Below are positions 17,640 to 34,889 of a DNA stretch of 64,000 nt, piece by piece. The stretch spans positions 6,640,001 through 6,704,000 of the forward strand of contig NC_136001.1 of the NCBI RefSeq assembly GCF_048128805.1, given 5' to 3'. How positions within the stretch are numbered: the stretch's first letter is position 1; every line of letters begins with the position of its first letter. The notes below the pieces were generated by a model. That model was not told the origin of the DNA, made no database searches, and saw only the letters and a program-made list of their open reading frames with translations. A program made the translations under genes and the position numbers. The DNA is from Centroberyx gerrardi. Its lineage: Eukaryota; Chordata; Actinopteri; Beryciformes; Berycidae.

Positions 17640-18260
17640 CGTGCTATATTCCCCTGCCCATCCCCTTGGCCATGCATAACGCATGAGTAGGCGCGCTTCT
17701 CTCGCTCTCCTACAACGTAAACATGTTTTCGTCCAGCCTGCTGCTGCAGCATATGGCACCGAGCAGCCGAACGCACGGCCAAACATCCCCGAACCCGCTC
17801 CGAGATAAAAAGCCAAATAAACCAGATTCCTTTTCTTACCGTGTTCAGTCAACGCAAATATAATCCCAAACGCAAACGCGCGGTGAGTTGTAGTTTTATT
17901 CCTTGGCATCCGATAGGGGAGATCTACTGCCAGCGCATGATTTGCCCTTGAGACTCGCCATGCAGCAGCAGCAGCGTTCAGACTGGACTGAGCGCTGACT
18001 GAGTTGTACTATATGACCGTCACATGACTGCCAGTGTGCGCTACGAGGGTTTACGGGAGTGAGAAATAAGAGGCCGGGGACTGAAGGCTCGTCCCCGCTC
18101 TGCAGCCTGATTGGTCGGGAGGGTGGGGGCCGGAGGCGGGCCCTCCGGTACGTCCGTCAGGATTGCGTGGAACAACATGTGGGGATGCTTTGCTGGAGGA
18201 GGAAAGCGAAGAAGAGGAAGAGCAAAAACATTACACGGGGTTCCTTCCTTTGAAGTGGGT
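17640..18260 (-). promoter_or_regulatory. CpG-rich region, candidate KLF15 promoter
   Basis: Base composition shifts here from AT-rich to CpG- and GC-rich, with GGCGCGC, GGAGGCGGGCCC and several CpG-containing blocks. It lies 2.0-2.6 kb upstream of the KLF15 start codon. Vertebrate KLF15 genes have a non-coding first exon, so this is a reasonable promoter site. That is inference: no transcription start is visible. Confidence 0.35.
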
Positions 18261-18479
18261 TCTCGAGGATGTAGTGGGAAATAAAGCATAAATTGTTGTT
18301 TTTCTGAAAATATAAATGATTTTTGCTTTTTCTGGTGATTGATCACTGACTAAAGGTTTTAGTTTACCACTTAGAGAAAATAATATGCATAATATACTAT
18401 TGCTAGATTCTTATTCAGAGTTTCAATTTATCACTGAGAAATTATACATAGGCCTACATGTCACAGAGAATCAACATGT

Positions 18480-18502
18480 CACATAGAGGAGCCTCCCCCC
18501 AT

Positions 18503-18537
<35 letters not shown>

Positions 18538-18592
18538 TAAAACCAAGTGAGATGCTTTAGAGAGGAAAAAAGTTTTTAACCTGCACCCCCAT

Positions 18593-18640
<48 letters not shown>

Positions 18641-18690
18641 ATGCTCACATGCGTAATAAAACCAAGTGAAAGGCTTTAGAGAGGAGGAAA
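18480..18690. repeat. Duplicated block with two (CA)n tracts
   Basis: Two tandem copies of a unit each contain CCCCATGC, a (CA)n run (18503-18535 and 18595-18634) and ATAAAACCAAGTGA...GCTTTAGAGAGGA. Confidence 0.8.
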
Positions 18691-19494
18691 CCTTTTATTT
18701 TTAAAAGAGGTTATGTGTCAGTGTTGGCACATGTGTTTTATTTCCAACTGGAAGGAGAATAAAGCATATAAAAATAATCAGCTATTACAAGGCTATTACT
18801 ATATTATGATGAAATGACACAGACACTCCACCTATATTTAACCCTTACTCTATTAACAGCTGCTTCTGACGACAACAACGGGGCAGTAGATGGCTTTCAC
18901 CATCATTCACAAATCAAAGCCGCGGAGGTTTTGTCGGAGGTAACTAGGTCAGCGTGGGTCAGCGGCCTTCAGCGTGGGGCTATGAGCGCAGACCACTAGC
19001 CCGACGACAACAACAGCTACCACGATTCCTCAAATCTACAAAGAGAGGAACTCGCTCTCGCAGGAAGAATGCGGGCAAACCAGCAGAGCGGGGCAGAGCC
19101 GGACGGGAAGCCTTTTCCAAAGGCCCGTCCTTTACTGTTTGTTTAAGCAGCCACTCCAGCATCCTGAGAGAAACACATGATCACAAGGAGAGACACACAC
19201 ACACAGAGAGACACATGGCGAGTTATTCTAGGATTCTGCAATTAAGTGTATCCGCTTAATTGGCGACGAGGCGGCAGACGTTTTCTTGCACAGTGCCTGG
19301 AAATAGATTCTCAGGCGTCGCTGCGTTTTAAAGGCTGCGTCTTTTTCTCTCTGCAATGATTGCGTTAGCGATTAGAACGGAGATCTTCTTTGTTTTTCTG
19401 TAGTGGTAAATAAAAAAACTGGGTAAACCCTGACCTCCACCAATATGATCAAGAATCAATTATACTTTCAGAAAGGCATTCGCTTTTTTCCCCT

Positions 19495-19740
19495 TAAAGT
19501 CACAATGAAACGGCATTTTGAGAGCAGTGTAAACCAATGAGAGATCAGTTATGGAGAGAAAGGCAGGCAGAGGCGGGACTGTTCCAAAATCTGTGATGGT
19601 TTTATTGGTTGGACTCTTTATGTAGGCTTCCTGGTACACGATGATGTCACCACTAAAGATTTTCCCTTCTCCAGGAAGTAATGAGATTTTGATTTTTTTG
19701 GCATAAATTGTCAGACAGGTGTATGGTATGATAGTTTCAG
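19495..19740. repeat. Interspersed repeat, paired with 43640-44000
   Basis: Shared blocks include CACAATGAAAC, GTAAACCAATGAGA, AAAATCTGTGAT, TTTTATTGGTTGGA, GATGTCACCACTAAAGATTT and GTGTATGGTATGATAG. The two loci are in the same orientation. No protein is encoded and the family is not recognised. Confidence 0.65.
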
Positions 19741-19937
19741 TGTCATTTGGGGCCGGTGTCTCATGCTGCTTTAAAAGATCCTCATATCCTCATATGACTT
19801 ACCTCAGTTTATACCGTTTACTATGATGTATACCATGATCATAAAGAATTATATGAGTCCAAAAAGGTGGTAAACTCTATTTCTGCAAATCCAAAAGCTG
19901 TGTAAACTGAGATTACCCTCCACTACATCCCCCACAC

Positions 19938-20267
19938 CAGTGATTCTCAACCTTTTTCATAACAAGGACCCATAATTTAGTCCACATTAGGGCCACAGAC
20001 CCCCATTTGATGAGATGTTGTCTCTCGGACCCAAATCTGAGAATATTTTTATTGTCAGATATGATTTTGTCCAGAATTCCATGACTATCTGTATTGTAGG
20101 TAGAGAGATAACAGTGAAATATGATCAAAACAGTCATTCTTCTACATTCTCTAATTGTGTTCACTTCTTGTAAACTGATGAATCACAATTCATCAGTTTG
20201 CTGGGGACCCCCTGGAACCTCCTCGAGGACCCCTGGTGGTCCCCGGACCCCACGTTGAGAACCGCTG
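19938..20267. mobile_element. Non-autonomous hAT-like element (CAGTGATTCTCAACC ends)
   Basis: The left end CAGTGATTCTCAACCTTTTT is inverted at the right end, CACGTTGAGAACCGCTG. The flanking 8-mers CCCCACAC (19930-19937) and CCCTACAC (20268-20275) match at 7 of 8 bases. The CAG ends, the 8-bp duplication and the size of 330 bp fit a hAT MITE. The interior has repeated GGACCC blocks near both ends. Confidence 0.8.
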
Positions 20268-22739
20268 CCCTACACCGCTCATACCGGTTTGTCTGCAAGT
20301 CACTCTCAACGACTATATGGCATGTCAACAAATCGCTTCATTCATTCCTTATGAAGAAAAGCTTGGGAAACCCTGTATATTCTGCAAATCCTTCCCTTAC
20401 AGTCCCTCCATTCCTGTGCAATCGCTTCCCCTCCGACCCCGCGGTGTCGTCAGTCGAGTATGAAGTAAAGGGCCTGACCGAGCGCACCGCGGGACCCTAT
20501 GGAGAACGCATTACAGTAACTCGAGGCTAATAGGCCGACCGCGCGGAGCAGCGTGTCTGGCTGATCCCAATTGACCTCTTAATCCAGGCATCAAACTGGA
20601 GCCCAAACCATGAGATTGCCGCTCCGCCCGGCCCGCAGATTACACTCTAACCTTCGTCTGGTCCGGGCATCGGATGTGCGGGTAAGCGGTGCTGATTCGA
20701 GGATTAGTCGCTCGCCTTTGCCCTACTTCTCCTCCTCTGTCTCCGTCTCCCCCCGGGATGCGCAGAAGCTGGAAGATGTGGAAATCATGGTTCCTCTTTG
20801 CCCTCCAGAGATGTCGTACGCCGGAGGAGGCCACATCGCTGCCGGGAAAGCTATCTGCGTGGAAATAACCAAGTGGGTTTATTCCAAATAGATGCAGCAT
20901 GTGAGATATTACTGACATAAGATGTGACACTGCTGCATACATTTACTCAGTGCATGCCTATATGTAGTTAGGGGGAAAAAAAGACTATTTTATTTTCACT
21001 TCGTTCATTACTTAGGTACAGTCTCATCAATTAGTTTTAACTTTCTCTCCATTTCCTCTATTTTTTTTTATATTTTCTTCTTTTTTCAATTCTCTAACTG
21101 CTTTTCTTGATTCTCATTTTTTTTTTTTGTCATATGTGTTCATATGATATTGTAAGATTGGGCCCAATTATCTTTTGTTGTAATGCACGTTCTATCGATG
21201 CCTTCTATCCAATGATAGAATGACAGTTGGTGGCAGACAGGCATGGTGATTTGTGTCACTTACTGGCCACCATACGCTCTGCGGGAGATCTGTTGATGTT
21301 GTTGCAATTCCCACTGGTCGCCAATAGAGGTTGATGAAATGAATTGATTACTTAATGCCCCTTTAAGATAAGGATAGGCATGAATATATGATGTCATTTA
21401 CTGAGTGGTTCAGTGCCAAGTTCAAAGGCTTATAGATATCTTAGGAAAATCGTAGTAGTGTTATCAGTTCTGCACCAGAAAATCCCCATGGGTGCACCAA
21501 CTGATACCTTCACCATAGTTCCCAATAGATTCTCTATGGAGCAGCTCCAGATACTGGCTACTCTCTCCCAGACCAAAGGAGTAACATGCATGAATTCTTA
21601 AATTGAGTGGCATTAGCCTTTACACTCTCAGTCACAATGCATTAAAAGACAACTGTGCGATACTTATTCTGAACCTCCAATTCATTTAACGTACAGTTAG
21701 CTGCTCCTGACAGAAAATGTGCCAAACTATTTGCATGAATTGGATTTGCATTAATCACCGCTGAATTTGTTCAGAGTGCGCAGCGGGCAACACATGCAGT
21801 CAAACATAGTGGAACTTGTCTGAGAACTAATTAAAAGATGATGTCAGTTATTCTACAGTTGGTAAGAGCGTGGAAACGTACTCTAGTGGCTGTTACGGCA
21901 TCAAAGCAATATTCAAATCATGCTGCAGGGAGACACCAATCGATTTAACGAAGCCGCTATCTTCTTCTTTATGCTCAAAGACAGTCCATCAACATTTGTG
22001 CCAATTAACATTTCTCTCCCAGAGCCAGAAACCAGAGAACTAGGACTAAACCATGTGATGAGATCAGGAATACCCAATTTCCCCATGGGGATCATTAAAG
22101 TTTTATTTTGTTTTATCTCCATAGAGAATGAATTGGGGAGATTTTCTGTTTCAGAAATGACATCAGTACCACAGAACAAAGCTCACACAGGTATAAAAAC
22201 TCTGAGAAACTTTATGTGGCTCCACAACATTTTCAATTTATTATCTACGGGGATATTATTCCCAGTGACATCACATGTTTAATCCAAGCTGTCTTGTTTT
22301 TGGCTTTAGGAGAGTGTTGATCACATTGACTGTACCTATTGATTCTTCAAATTGGATGGTGTTCCCCTTTAAGTAGGACATTATTAAGAGCACACCCTGA
22401 TATAAAATGAGACCTAAGTCCATTCCAGTCATCCACCACCCATATATGGTGCAAGTCGTGCACCTGGATAATATCTCCAGACATTTACTGTTGTGATGGG
22501 TGGTCCAGTCTCTGCAAGGCACTTTCTACTTTGCAACACTGTCTGTTATGGCCGGCACTAGTCTGTGAAAGTTCCAGGATCCTGGGTGTTCATCAGAGCA
22601 TGTAACCATCACATGCACACTTAACATACTAATGGTGGATGATATACTATACTATTACACTGTGTTTGAATGGCATCCTTTGTACTGTTACATGTCTGAA
22701 GATGCACTGATACATTTTATATACACTGTATATGTTGTT

Positions 22740-22860
22740 AAAGGGGCGATAAGTACGATTTTTTTTTTTTTTAGGAGATTCGATATGGTTGTTTGCAATT
22801 CCTACTGGTCACCAGTAGAGGTCGATAAAGGTTCTAGATGATTTAATGCCCCTTTAAATG
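22740..22860. repeat. Short dispersed repeat ending in TTAATGCCCCTTTAA
   Basis: It resembles 21295-21370 and, in reverse orientation, 53870-53935. All carry an ACTGGTCRCCARTAGAGGT-like core next to a TTTAATGCCCCTTTAA or AAAGTGGCATTAAGTAAT end. Confidence 0.5.
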
Positions 22861-23003
22861 TGCACAAAATATTCTGTAGTCTTTCTGTCTTGCCTCTGAT
22901 TATAAAGGAGTTGGATGGTCTATCTAAACATGGTGAAAGTATCAAAACGCACGGTCGCCAACTAAATCCACACAATTCATATTAGAAAAGCGAGCCTCTA
23001 AAC

Positions 23004-24997
23004 TATGGAGATTTTTTCCTATCTTTATGCAAGAGCGTTGTCTTTCAATTTGAGAGCATGACTTATTGATTTCACGTTCAGATTTTGTAATGCTTTCCTT
23101 CAAACCTTGCCCTCGCACTCAAATATGTCCTGCTTGCACTTAGATTTGCTCTGCTTCTGCTCAAACTGTATGCTTGCACTCAGATAATGTTGCTTGCACA
23201 CAGATTTCCTGCGCTCCAGCTTCAGCCCTTCTCCTCGCACTCAGGCTGCTTCTGTGCGCTCGTGAAACGTCTGCTCTCGGATTTCTGCTCTGCTCTCGGA
23301 TTTTTTTGTGCAACAACCCTGTCAAAATTCCCCAACCAATAGAATGCCAGGTGTAGTGTTGACCAATGAAATGATCCCTGCCTCGTTGCGGGCGCGTTCG
23401 CTTTACTTCTTAGAGCGTCCTGTACGGGCGGTTACTGTTTAACCGGGTTCATCCACTCCCGCCCTCCGGGGCTTTATTAAATACGACTTTTGGAATAAAA
23501 GGACAGTTAATGTATATACCAGCACCCGTACTTTTTCTCTTACTATAATAGCTACATAAAATAGTAGCCGTGTAGCACACCGGCCTCCCGTCGGTGTGCT
23601 AGAGGAGAAAACAACGTCACCTTCATGACTCAGGAGCGGGAGTCTTGCGGATCACTGGCCAATATGGACCGCCAAAGTCAAGGACCTCAAGTAAGTTTTT
23701 TATTTTAATGGTGCTATTACTTCCTTCAAATTGAATTGGTTAAGTCATATTTGCGGCACAAGAATGCATCCATGATAATATGCTTGGCTTTCAAGTGTTG
23801 TACGTTATGGGAACATTGTTGCTAGGCAACTAACAACAAAATGGACACCGCCGTGTTTCTTTTTTTCCTGTAACAGCAAAAGTAACCAGCTAACACATTA
23901 AGACAGTAGAAAACAAAAGTAAATTCACTGAGCTACTACATTTTAAAAACGCAATTGGTGTGTTGTGTATATATCCTTCTCTTCAAATGATGTTTACCGT
24001 TGCTGTGTCAAACTCTGCTCTATCAGAAAGGTTTCACATATTGGAAATACGGTAAACACGTCCCCACTTGCAGGTATCATATTCATATCTGTAACATATC
24101 TACAATTAAATCAGTTACATTGCAGACATTAAGCACTAGCTTTCCAGTTGAACAACGAGGGGTCTGTTACTGTTAAAGCTGAGGAAATCCTTAAATTAAA
24201 TTGTGGGGACGTGTTTACGCATATTATCATGGATGCATTCTTGTGCCGCAAATATGACTTAACCAATTCAATTTGAAGGAAGTAATAGCACCATTAAAAT
24301 AAAAAACTTACTTGAGGTCCTTGACTTTGGCGGTCCATATTGGCCAGTGATCCGCAAGACTCCCGCTCCTGAGTCATGAAGGTGACGTCGTTTTCTCCTC
24401 TAGCACACCGACGGGAGGCCGGTGTGCTAGACGGCTACTATTTTATGTAGCTATTATAGTAAAAGAAAAAGTACGGGTGCTGGTATATACATTAACTGTC
24501 CTTTTATTCCAAAAGTCGTATTTAATAAAGCCCCGGAGGGCGGGAGTGGATGAACCCGGTTAAACAGTAACCGCCCGTACGGGACGCTCTAAGAAGTAAA
24601 GCGAACGCGCCCGCAACGAGGCAGGGATCATTTCATTGGTCAACACTACACCTGGCATTCTATTGGTTGGGGAATTTTGACAGGGTTGTTGCACAAAAAA
24701 TCCGAGAGCAGAGCAGAAATCCGAGAGCAGAAGTTTCACGAGCGCACAGAAGCAGCCTGAGTGCGAGGAGAAGGGCTGAAGCTGGAGCGCAGGAAATCTG
24801 TGTGCAAGCAACATTATCTGAGTGCAAGCATACAGTTTGAGCAGAAGCAGAGCAAATCTAAGTGCAAGCAGGACATATTTGAGTGCGAGGGCAAGGTTTG
24901 AAGGAAAGCATTACAAAATCTGAACGTGAAATCAATAAGTCATGCTCTCAAATTGAAAGACCACGCTCTTGCATAAAGATAGGAAAAAATCTCCATA
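23004..24997. mobile_element. Foldback (long inverted repeat) DNA transposon, 1994 bp
   Basis: The arms at 23004-23783 and 24219-24997 are inverted copies about 780 bp long. I count fewer than ten differences, including one T-run length change. The termini read TATGGAGATTTTTTCCTATC and its complement. A perfect 6-bp duplication, CTAAAC, flanks the element (22998-23003 and 24998-25003). Each arm has clustered TGCTTGCACTCAGAT-like sub-terminal repeats, CCAAT-type boxes, a GC-rich stretch and a local hairpin built on CTAGCACACCG. The spacer of about 435 bp contains a further inverted pair, GTAAACACGTCCCCAC. No transposase frame is seen. The superfamily is not assigned; the 6-bp duplication argues against hAT and P (8 bp), Tc1/mariner (TA) and Harbinger (3 bp). 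Confidence 0.88.
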
Positions 24998-25003
24998 CTA
25001 AAC

Positions 25004-25420
25004 GAGCCGTTTGGACTTCCGTAACTTTGTGGCGTCACAAAGGTTCGCTCATTATAATTTTTGTAAGAAATAATAGACTAACAAAGTGTTTTTTTCAAAG
25101 CGGTTGAGCGGTTGTCATTATTTATTACCGGAGAGTTTTCCCTACCTGTAGCTGCCGGGCCGCGGGGTCTCACGTTTCACTCTTGAAACGATTACCCAAT
25201 CAGAACAGAGGGTCATTAATATTAATGAGCCTTAAAGACACAGCGACAGAAACAGCCTGTTCTTGGTAAGGCTCAGAGAGATGCTGGAAAATGAACGTGT
25301 AAAAATGGATTGAGAGTGTTTTTGGTTCATGACACCACACACACAGCTTTGAATGGACCTCAAGACAGAAAATAAAACACTGGAAAGTGGAGAGTATGGG
25401 ACTTTTAAGGGTACAATATT
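25004..25420. repeat. Older teleost repeat interrupted by the foldback element
   Basis: The sequence left (about 22915-23003) and right of the foldback element reads as one continuous repeat once the element and one CTAAAC copy are removed. The right part includes CCCAATCAGAACAGAGGGTC, TTAATATTAATGAGCCTTAA and a GTGGAGAGTATGGGAC end, a set typical of a very common percomorph repeat. The name is not certain. Confidence 0.5.
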
Positions 25421-25734
25421 AGTACCCTAATTGTTTTGTGAGGATAAACAGTGTGTTTGGGCTTTGGTACTATCTAAATTAAAAGACTAGAATATTGGAA
25501 AGGGACCTGATATCTGCAGCAGGGAAAGCACCATAATATATCTTCTTCTGAGCTGCTATGTCGAAATCGATGGCAAAAGCCTCCTACTGGTCGTCTCCTT
25601 GGATGTTGACCTTTGGAAATGGGTCCATTTTCTGCCACTGTGCTGATCTGCAATCAGATTTAGTGTCAGCTAGGTCAGTTATTTAGAAAAATAGCATCCA
25701 GTCCAACACAAGTTAATGATAAGCTTTGTTAACC

Positions 25735-25735
<1 letters not shown>

Positions 25736-25771
<36 letters not shown>

Positions 25772-25795
25772 ACCCCCACCTACCTTCCGCACATA

Positions 25796-25827
<32 letters not shown>
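25736..25827. repeat. (GT)n followed by (CA)n, an inverted microsatellite pair
   Basis: About 17 GT units, a 26-bp spacer and about 15 CA units. The two tracts are complementary and could fold into a hairpin. Confidence 0.95.
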
Positions 25828-25829
<2 letters not shown>

Positions 25830-26334
25830 GACCAGAAGCCAGGTGTACAGACATCGGGTACAAGTACAGCACAGTTCCAGTACTTTGAGAATATTTTTAA
25901 AATCTCTGTATTCAGACTCTAAACCTCAGCACTTTGTTTATAACTTTCCAGACGTTTTCTTCATGCATCTGCTAGTTGATGCCCAGATATAGATTAAATG
26001 TGAATTTGTACTGCATACAAGTGGAAAACACTGTGGACCAATATCTTCTGTGTTTTGAAAAGAGACAAAATAATAATATATTATTATAATAGTATTTCAG
26101 GATTTCACTTTTTTAACTGATATTCTGAATACACTGACAGCTTTCATTTTATTTACATCTTAGTTGTTCATCTGACTGTCTTATCCAGAGCAACCGACAA
26201 TGAGTGCAACAGTTAAATAAGCTTCAATAAAAAGATCACCAACATGACAAGGAATTACATATATTTTAACCAGGATTGAGAATGCCTGCAGGACATCAAT
26301 GGGGTCAAAAGGTCAAAGAGGAAGGTAGGCAAGG

Positions 26335-26500
26335 AGAAATCACTATAACAATCCTATAATATTCCTATAGGGTCTTATAATGTATCTGTGTTACTCAATA
26401 GTGACTTTATAGTGAGGTTATTGTACTTTATGGTGTGTTTGATCTCCTATGGTATCACTATAATATTCCTATAATATTCCTATAGGGACTTTTCCTCTGA
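26335..26500. repeat. Repeat with CTATAATATTCCTATAGG motifs
   Basis: Three copies of a CTATAATATTCCTATAG-like unit occur with CTCCTATGGTATCACTATAA. It is related in motif content to 16495-16725. Confidence 0.55.
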
Positions 26501-28635
26501 TATTTGTATTATATGAATGAGTGAAGTGTCAATAATTGCTTACATATTAACTAATATTGTGTTATCTAACTACTTATTGGAGTTTGTGTTTTCTGAATGG
26601 AAGCTATGGGGGAAGCTCCATTATGGTTTTGGCGCCATCTACTGGTAAGAAAATACGTAAGGTTGATTGCAATGATGATGCTTTTAAGTGCTGCCAGAAA
26701 TATTGTAATTAAGAAAGAAATTAGCCAACAAAATGGTAAATAGAACTGAGAAAGTGGGAATTTTCTATGATAACTGGGGAAACTAGACTTTCTAAGTAAC
26801 TTCTCCAGAATATGACTACTATATGTTATTGTTGGCCAGTTCAATTTAAATAATTAGTATTGTTGTATGTCGCTATTGTCACTCAACTTTTAATTGTCAT
26901 AGCAACTTTTGGTAAATAAAATAACCAAAGCATCAATTACAATCCTTATATGCATTTTTCCTTTTCCTTCTGCTGCTGCAGGACACAGTAGCTCTGTGCC
27001 GCTTAATTTATACAATGAAACAATAACAGCACCCATAAAAACCTACTTCTTTTACTTTTTGTTATTATTCCCGACCAAAAGCACTTGAATGGGGAACAAG
27101 TCGTATTTACGAAATCAAAATGGAGAAATAGGAGCTTAAGAGGAGACACCGAAGGCAGCATCAGTTACCATGACAGCAGAACACAACGTTAAAAAAAAAA
27201 AAAAAAAAGGGTAAAAAGAGTCCAGTCTAAAGGAAACTCCAATCTAAAGAACAGTTTTTTCCGGGATGCTTATATGATAAAGTTATTTCTACAGAAGACA
27301 GAGTGACACAGCAAACAGACGGTAGGTGGATTTCATTGGTGAATACCTCCAAAGTGAAAAGGTGCTTCAAGGAAGTTTATATTAGCTAGCTAGTACTAGC
27401 CTGCAAGTTGCCATGTAAGCTAACGTAACAGTTTAACGCTAACGTTACTCCAAAATGTTCGCATTGTTAAAATGAATTGTAATGCTAGTTTCAAATGTAT
27501 TTGGAACAGTATATATGGAGCATTCACGACCACTGTTCCCTCTAAACTGCCAGTTTGGTGACTTACACGATATTATCAGGTTAGAGGAAACAAAGAGATC
27601 AACTGTTTTATCTCTGGGTTAACAAAGATAACGTTACGTTAGGTCTGCGGAACGGACGCAGTGTGAGTCGCAGCAGGGCTCGTGCTCCTCCTACTCTATC
27701 CAGTATGCACATGGTCCTCTGTTGGACCCTGACTAATTGCACTGATGGGAAGAAAACACAACAGAAATATACACTGGTCTAGAGAATATTGCACTGAGTT
27801 CGAGAGAATAAAAAGGCAATATAACTATGCAGCCAGAACAGAGTTGAGTAAGTTATATGGCAGTAGGTGCAGGTGCTGGATACCAGCAATAGACTGCTCT
27901 TGTCCATTTTGATACCATTGTTAAGTGTGGTAGTGGTGTGCATTACTGTCTGTCTGTGTGACCCTAACCCTACTAAACATCTAATCATCATGTATTAACA
28001 ACAATAACAGTAAAGACATTGTTAGATAGATCATCAAATATACAGTAGGCTATCTGGTGCAAATATGACCATGTACAATTCATTTCCACTGTGTATTTCA
28101 AATGCATTTTGAGTCTGAATCATATTTCCTAGCTGTAATTTCTGACTTGATAACATTGGTTTGTCAAACCTCTGTAAGTCGCAAAAATGTATAATATTCT
28201 ATAATATAATGTTTACATCTAGTAATTTATCACATCAACCAAATATTAATATTCATCAGTCATTGCTCCACTTTCTCCACAGAAATTGAACATAAGCAGG
28301 TTTGGAAGATTTGTTGGTATATAATATGGACTTTGCCATTGCTGAGTTGATGCCCTTAATGCCAGCCAGTATTGACATTAACAGAGAATCTTGACAAATT
28401 AAATGTATCGCCTTTAGAAATAGGCCATTTGTATGTGTTGCAGGTCTGTGCCCCGCAGCCAAGTTTAACACTGAGCCAAGTCCATGTGGGAGGCCAGTAG
28501 TAGCCTTGAGCTATATTCATTGACACTGACCTGCACTGGTTTGTCCCAGAGAGATGTTGTCAACACAGCCAAGTAAGTATATGCTACAATACCATGCCAC
28601 ACATAAGAAACAATCACAATGATCTCATCCCACAG

Positions 28636-28707
28636 AGGGACCAGAGGTGCGTTCAGGCACCCTTGTTGTTTCAGAGACTGATAGTATTGCGGAATCTTGT
28701 AAACCAG
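28636..28707 (+). CDS. Possible upstream coding exon of CFAP100
   Basis: The segment sits between an acceptor-like CCCACAG and a donor CCAG|GTACAG. Its frame joins in phase to the next exon (28825), giving an acidic/Ser-rich peptide (VSETDSIAESCKP) ahead of LRMRKTRQAPF. It has no ATG, so a further upstream exon would be needed. Mammalian CFAP100 does have a Ser/Glu-rich N-terminus. This is a hypothesis only, because no homologous residues are certain. Confidence 0.25.
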
Positions 28708-28832
28708 GTACAGTAGGTAAAGCGACAAACTTGAAAAAGAGAGAGAGAGAGCAAGCATTATTTAAAAAAAGCACTATATATGTTATTGTTTCCCATACAC
28801 ACATTTATTTCATTCTGTGTGCAGACTTGAGA

Positions 28833-34393
<5,561 letters not shown>

Positions 34394-34412
34394 AGACCCT
34401 GCTGACGGCCAC

Positions 34413-34493
34413 AATAAAGGTCTACTTATCAGACATCTGTACAGTTGAGAACTACAGCTTTTTGTACAAGTATTTGGTCATATTTTCAATAAA
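34413..34493 (+). promoter_or_regulatory. CFAP100 poly(A) signals
   Basis: AATAAA occurs at 34413-34418 and again at 34488-34493, 20 and 95 bp after the stop codon. Either would give a very short 3' UTR. Confidence 0.7.
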
Positions 34494-34883
34494 GCTGCAT
34501 TTATTCATTTGTAGTCACAAGCTCTGTATGTGCAATGACTTCACCAGACAATTAATGCTCATTTTCTAGATATTTTCAGTGTAATTATTAGGAGGTGGTG
34601 ACTGTGGTCAGTTACACATATGTAGAGTTTTAATCAGTTGTGTTTCCCATAAACTGCCAAATACTATATTCACACTGTTTTCATGGTTTTGCATTTCAGT
34701 TTTACTCTTTTGTGTTGACTGTCAGGACAATCTTCATGAAAACTACCCTAATGAAATCTATATCTGGTTATGTTAAAACATAGTCTTTTTTATATTTAAT
34801 CATTTTACATATTGCAAGTGTTACAAGAAAAGAAAGGGGAATGAAGGCCTCTACACACAACAGTCTTGATTGTGCTTCGATTC

Positions 34884-34889
34884 TTTATT
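34884..34889 (-). promoter_or_regulatory. ZXDC candidate poly(A) signal
   Basis: Minus-strand AATAAA lies about 0.7 kb after the ZXDC stop codon. If it is used, the ZXDC and CFAP100 transcripts end about 350 bp apart, tail to tail, without overlap. Confidence 0.5.

Larger units (their letters stand above)
18700..22990. other. Intergenic between KLF15 and CFAP100, no gene supported
   Basis: CpG-rich patches occur at about 18880-19120 and 20430-20840. Open frames in them have no recognisable domain and no convincing splice partners. The listed repeats account for part of the rest. The CpG patches could be regulatory. Confidence 0.4.
25421..28600. other. Upstream flank of CFAP100, no exon confirmed
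   Basis: This stretch is mostly AT-rich. It holds the inverted (GT)n/(CA)n pair at 25736-25827, a SINE-like piece near 26165-26225 and the CTCCTATAG-type repeat at 26335-26500. CFAP100 5' UTR exons may lie here but none could be identified. Confidence 0.4.

Noticed and set aside
28465-28758. Minus-strand frame with hydrophobic stretches (LYLLYLVYKIPQYY and IIVIVSYVWHGIVAYTYLAV)
   Set aside because: It looks partly membrane-like and might be a transposon relic, but no family was recognised. It overlaps the CFAP100 start region antisense and has no supporting splice partner.
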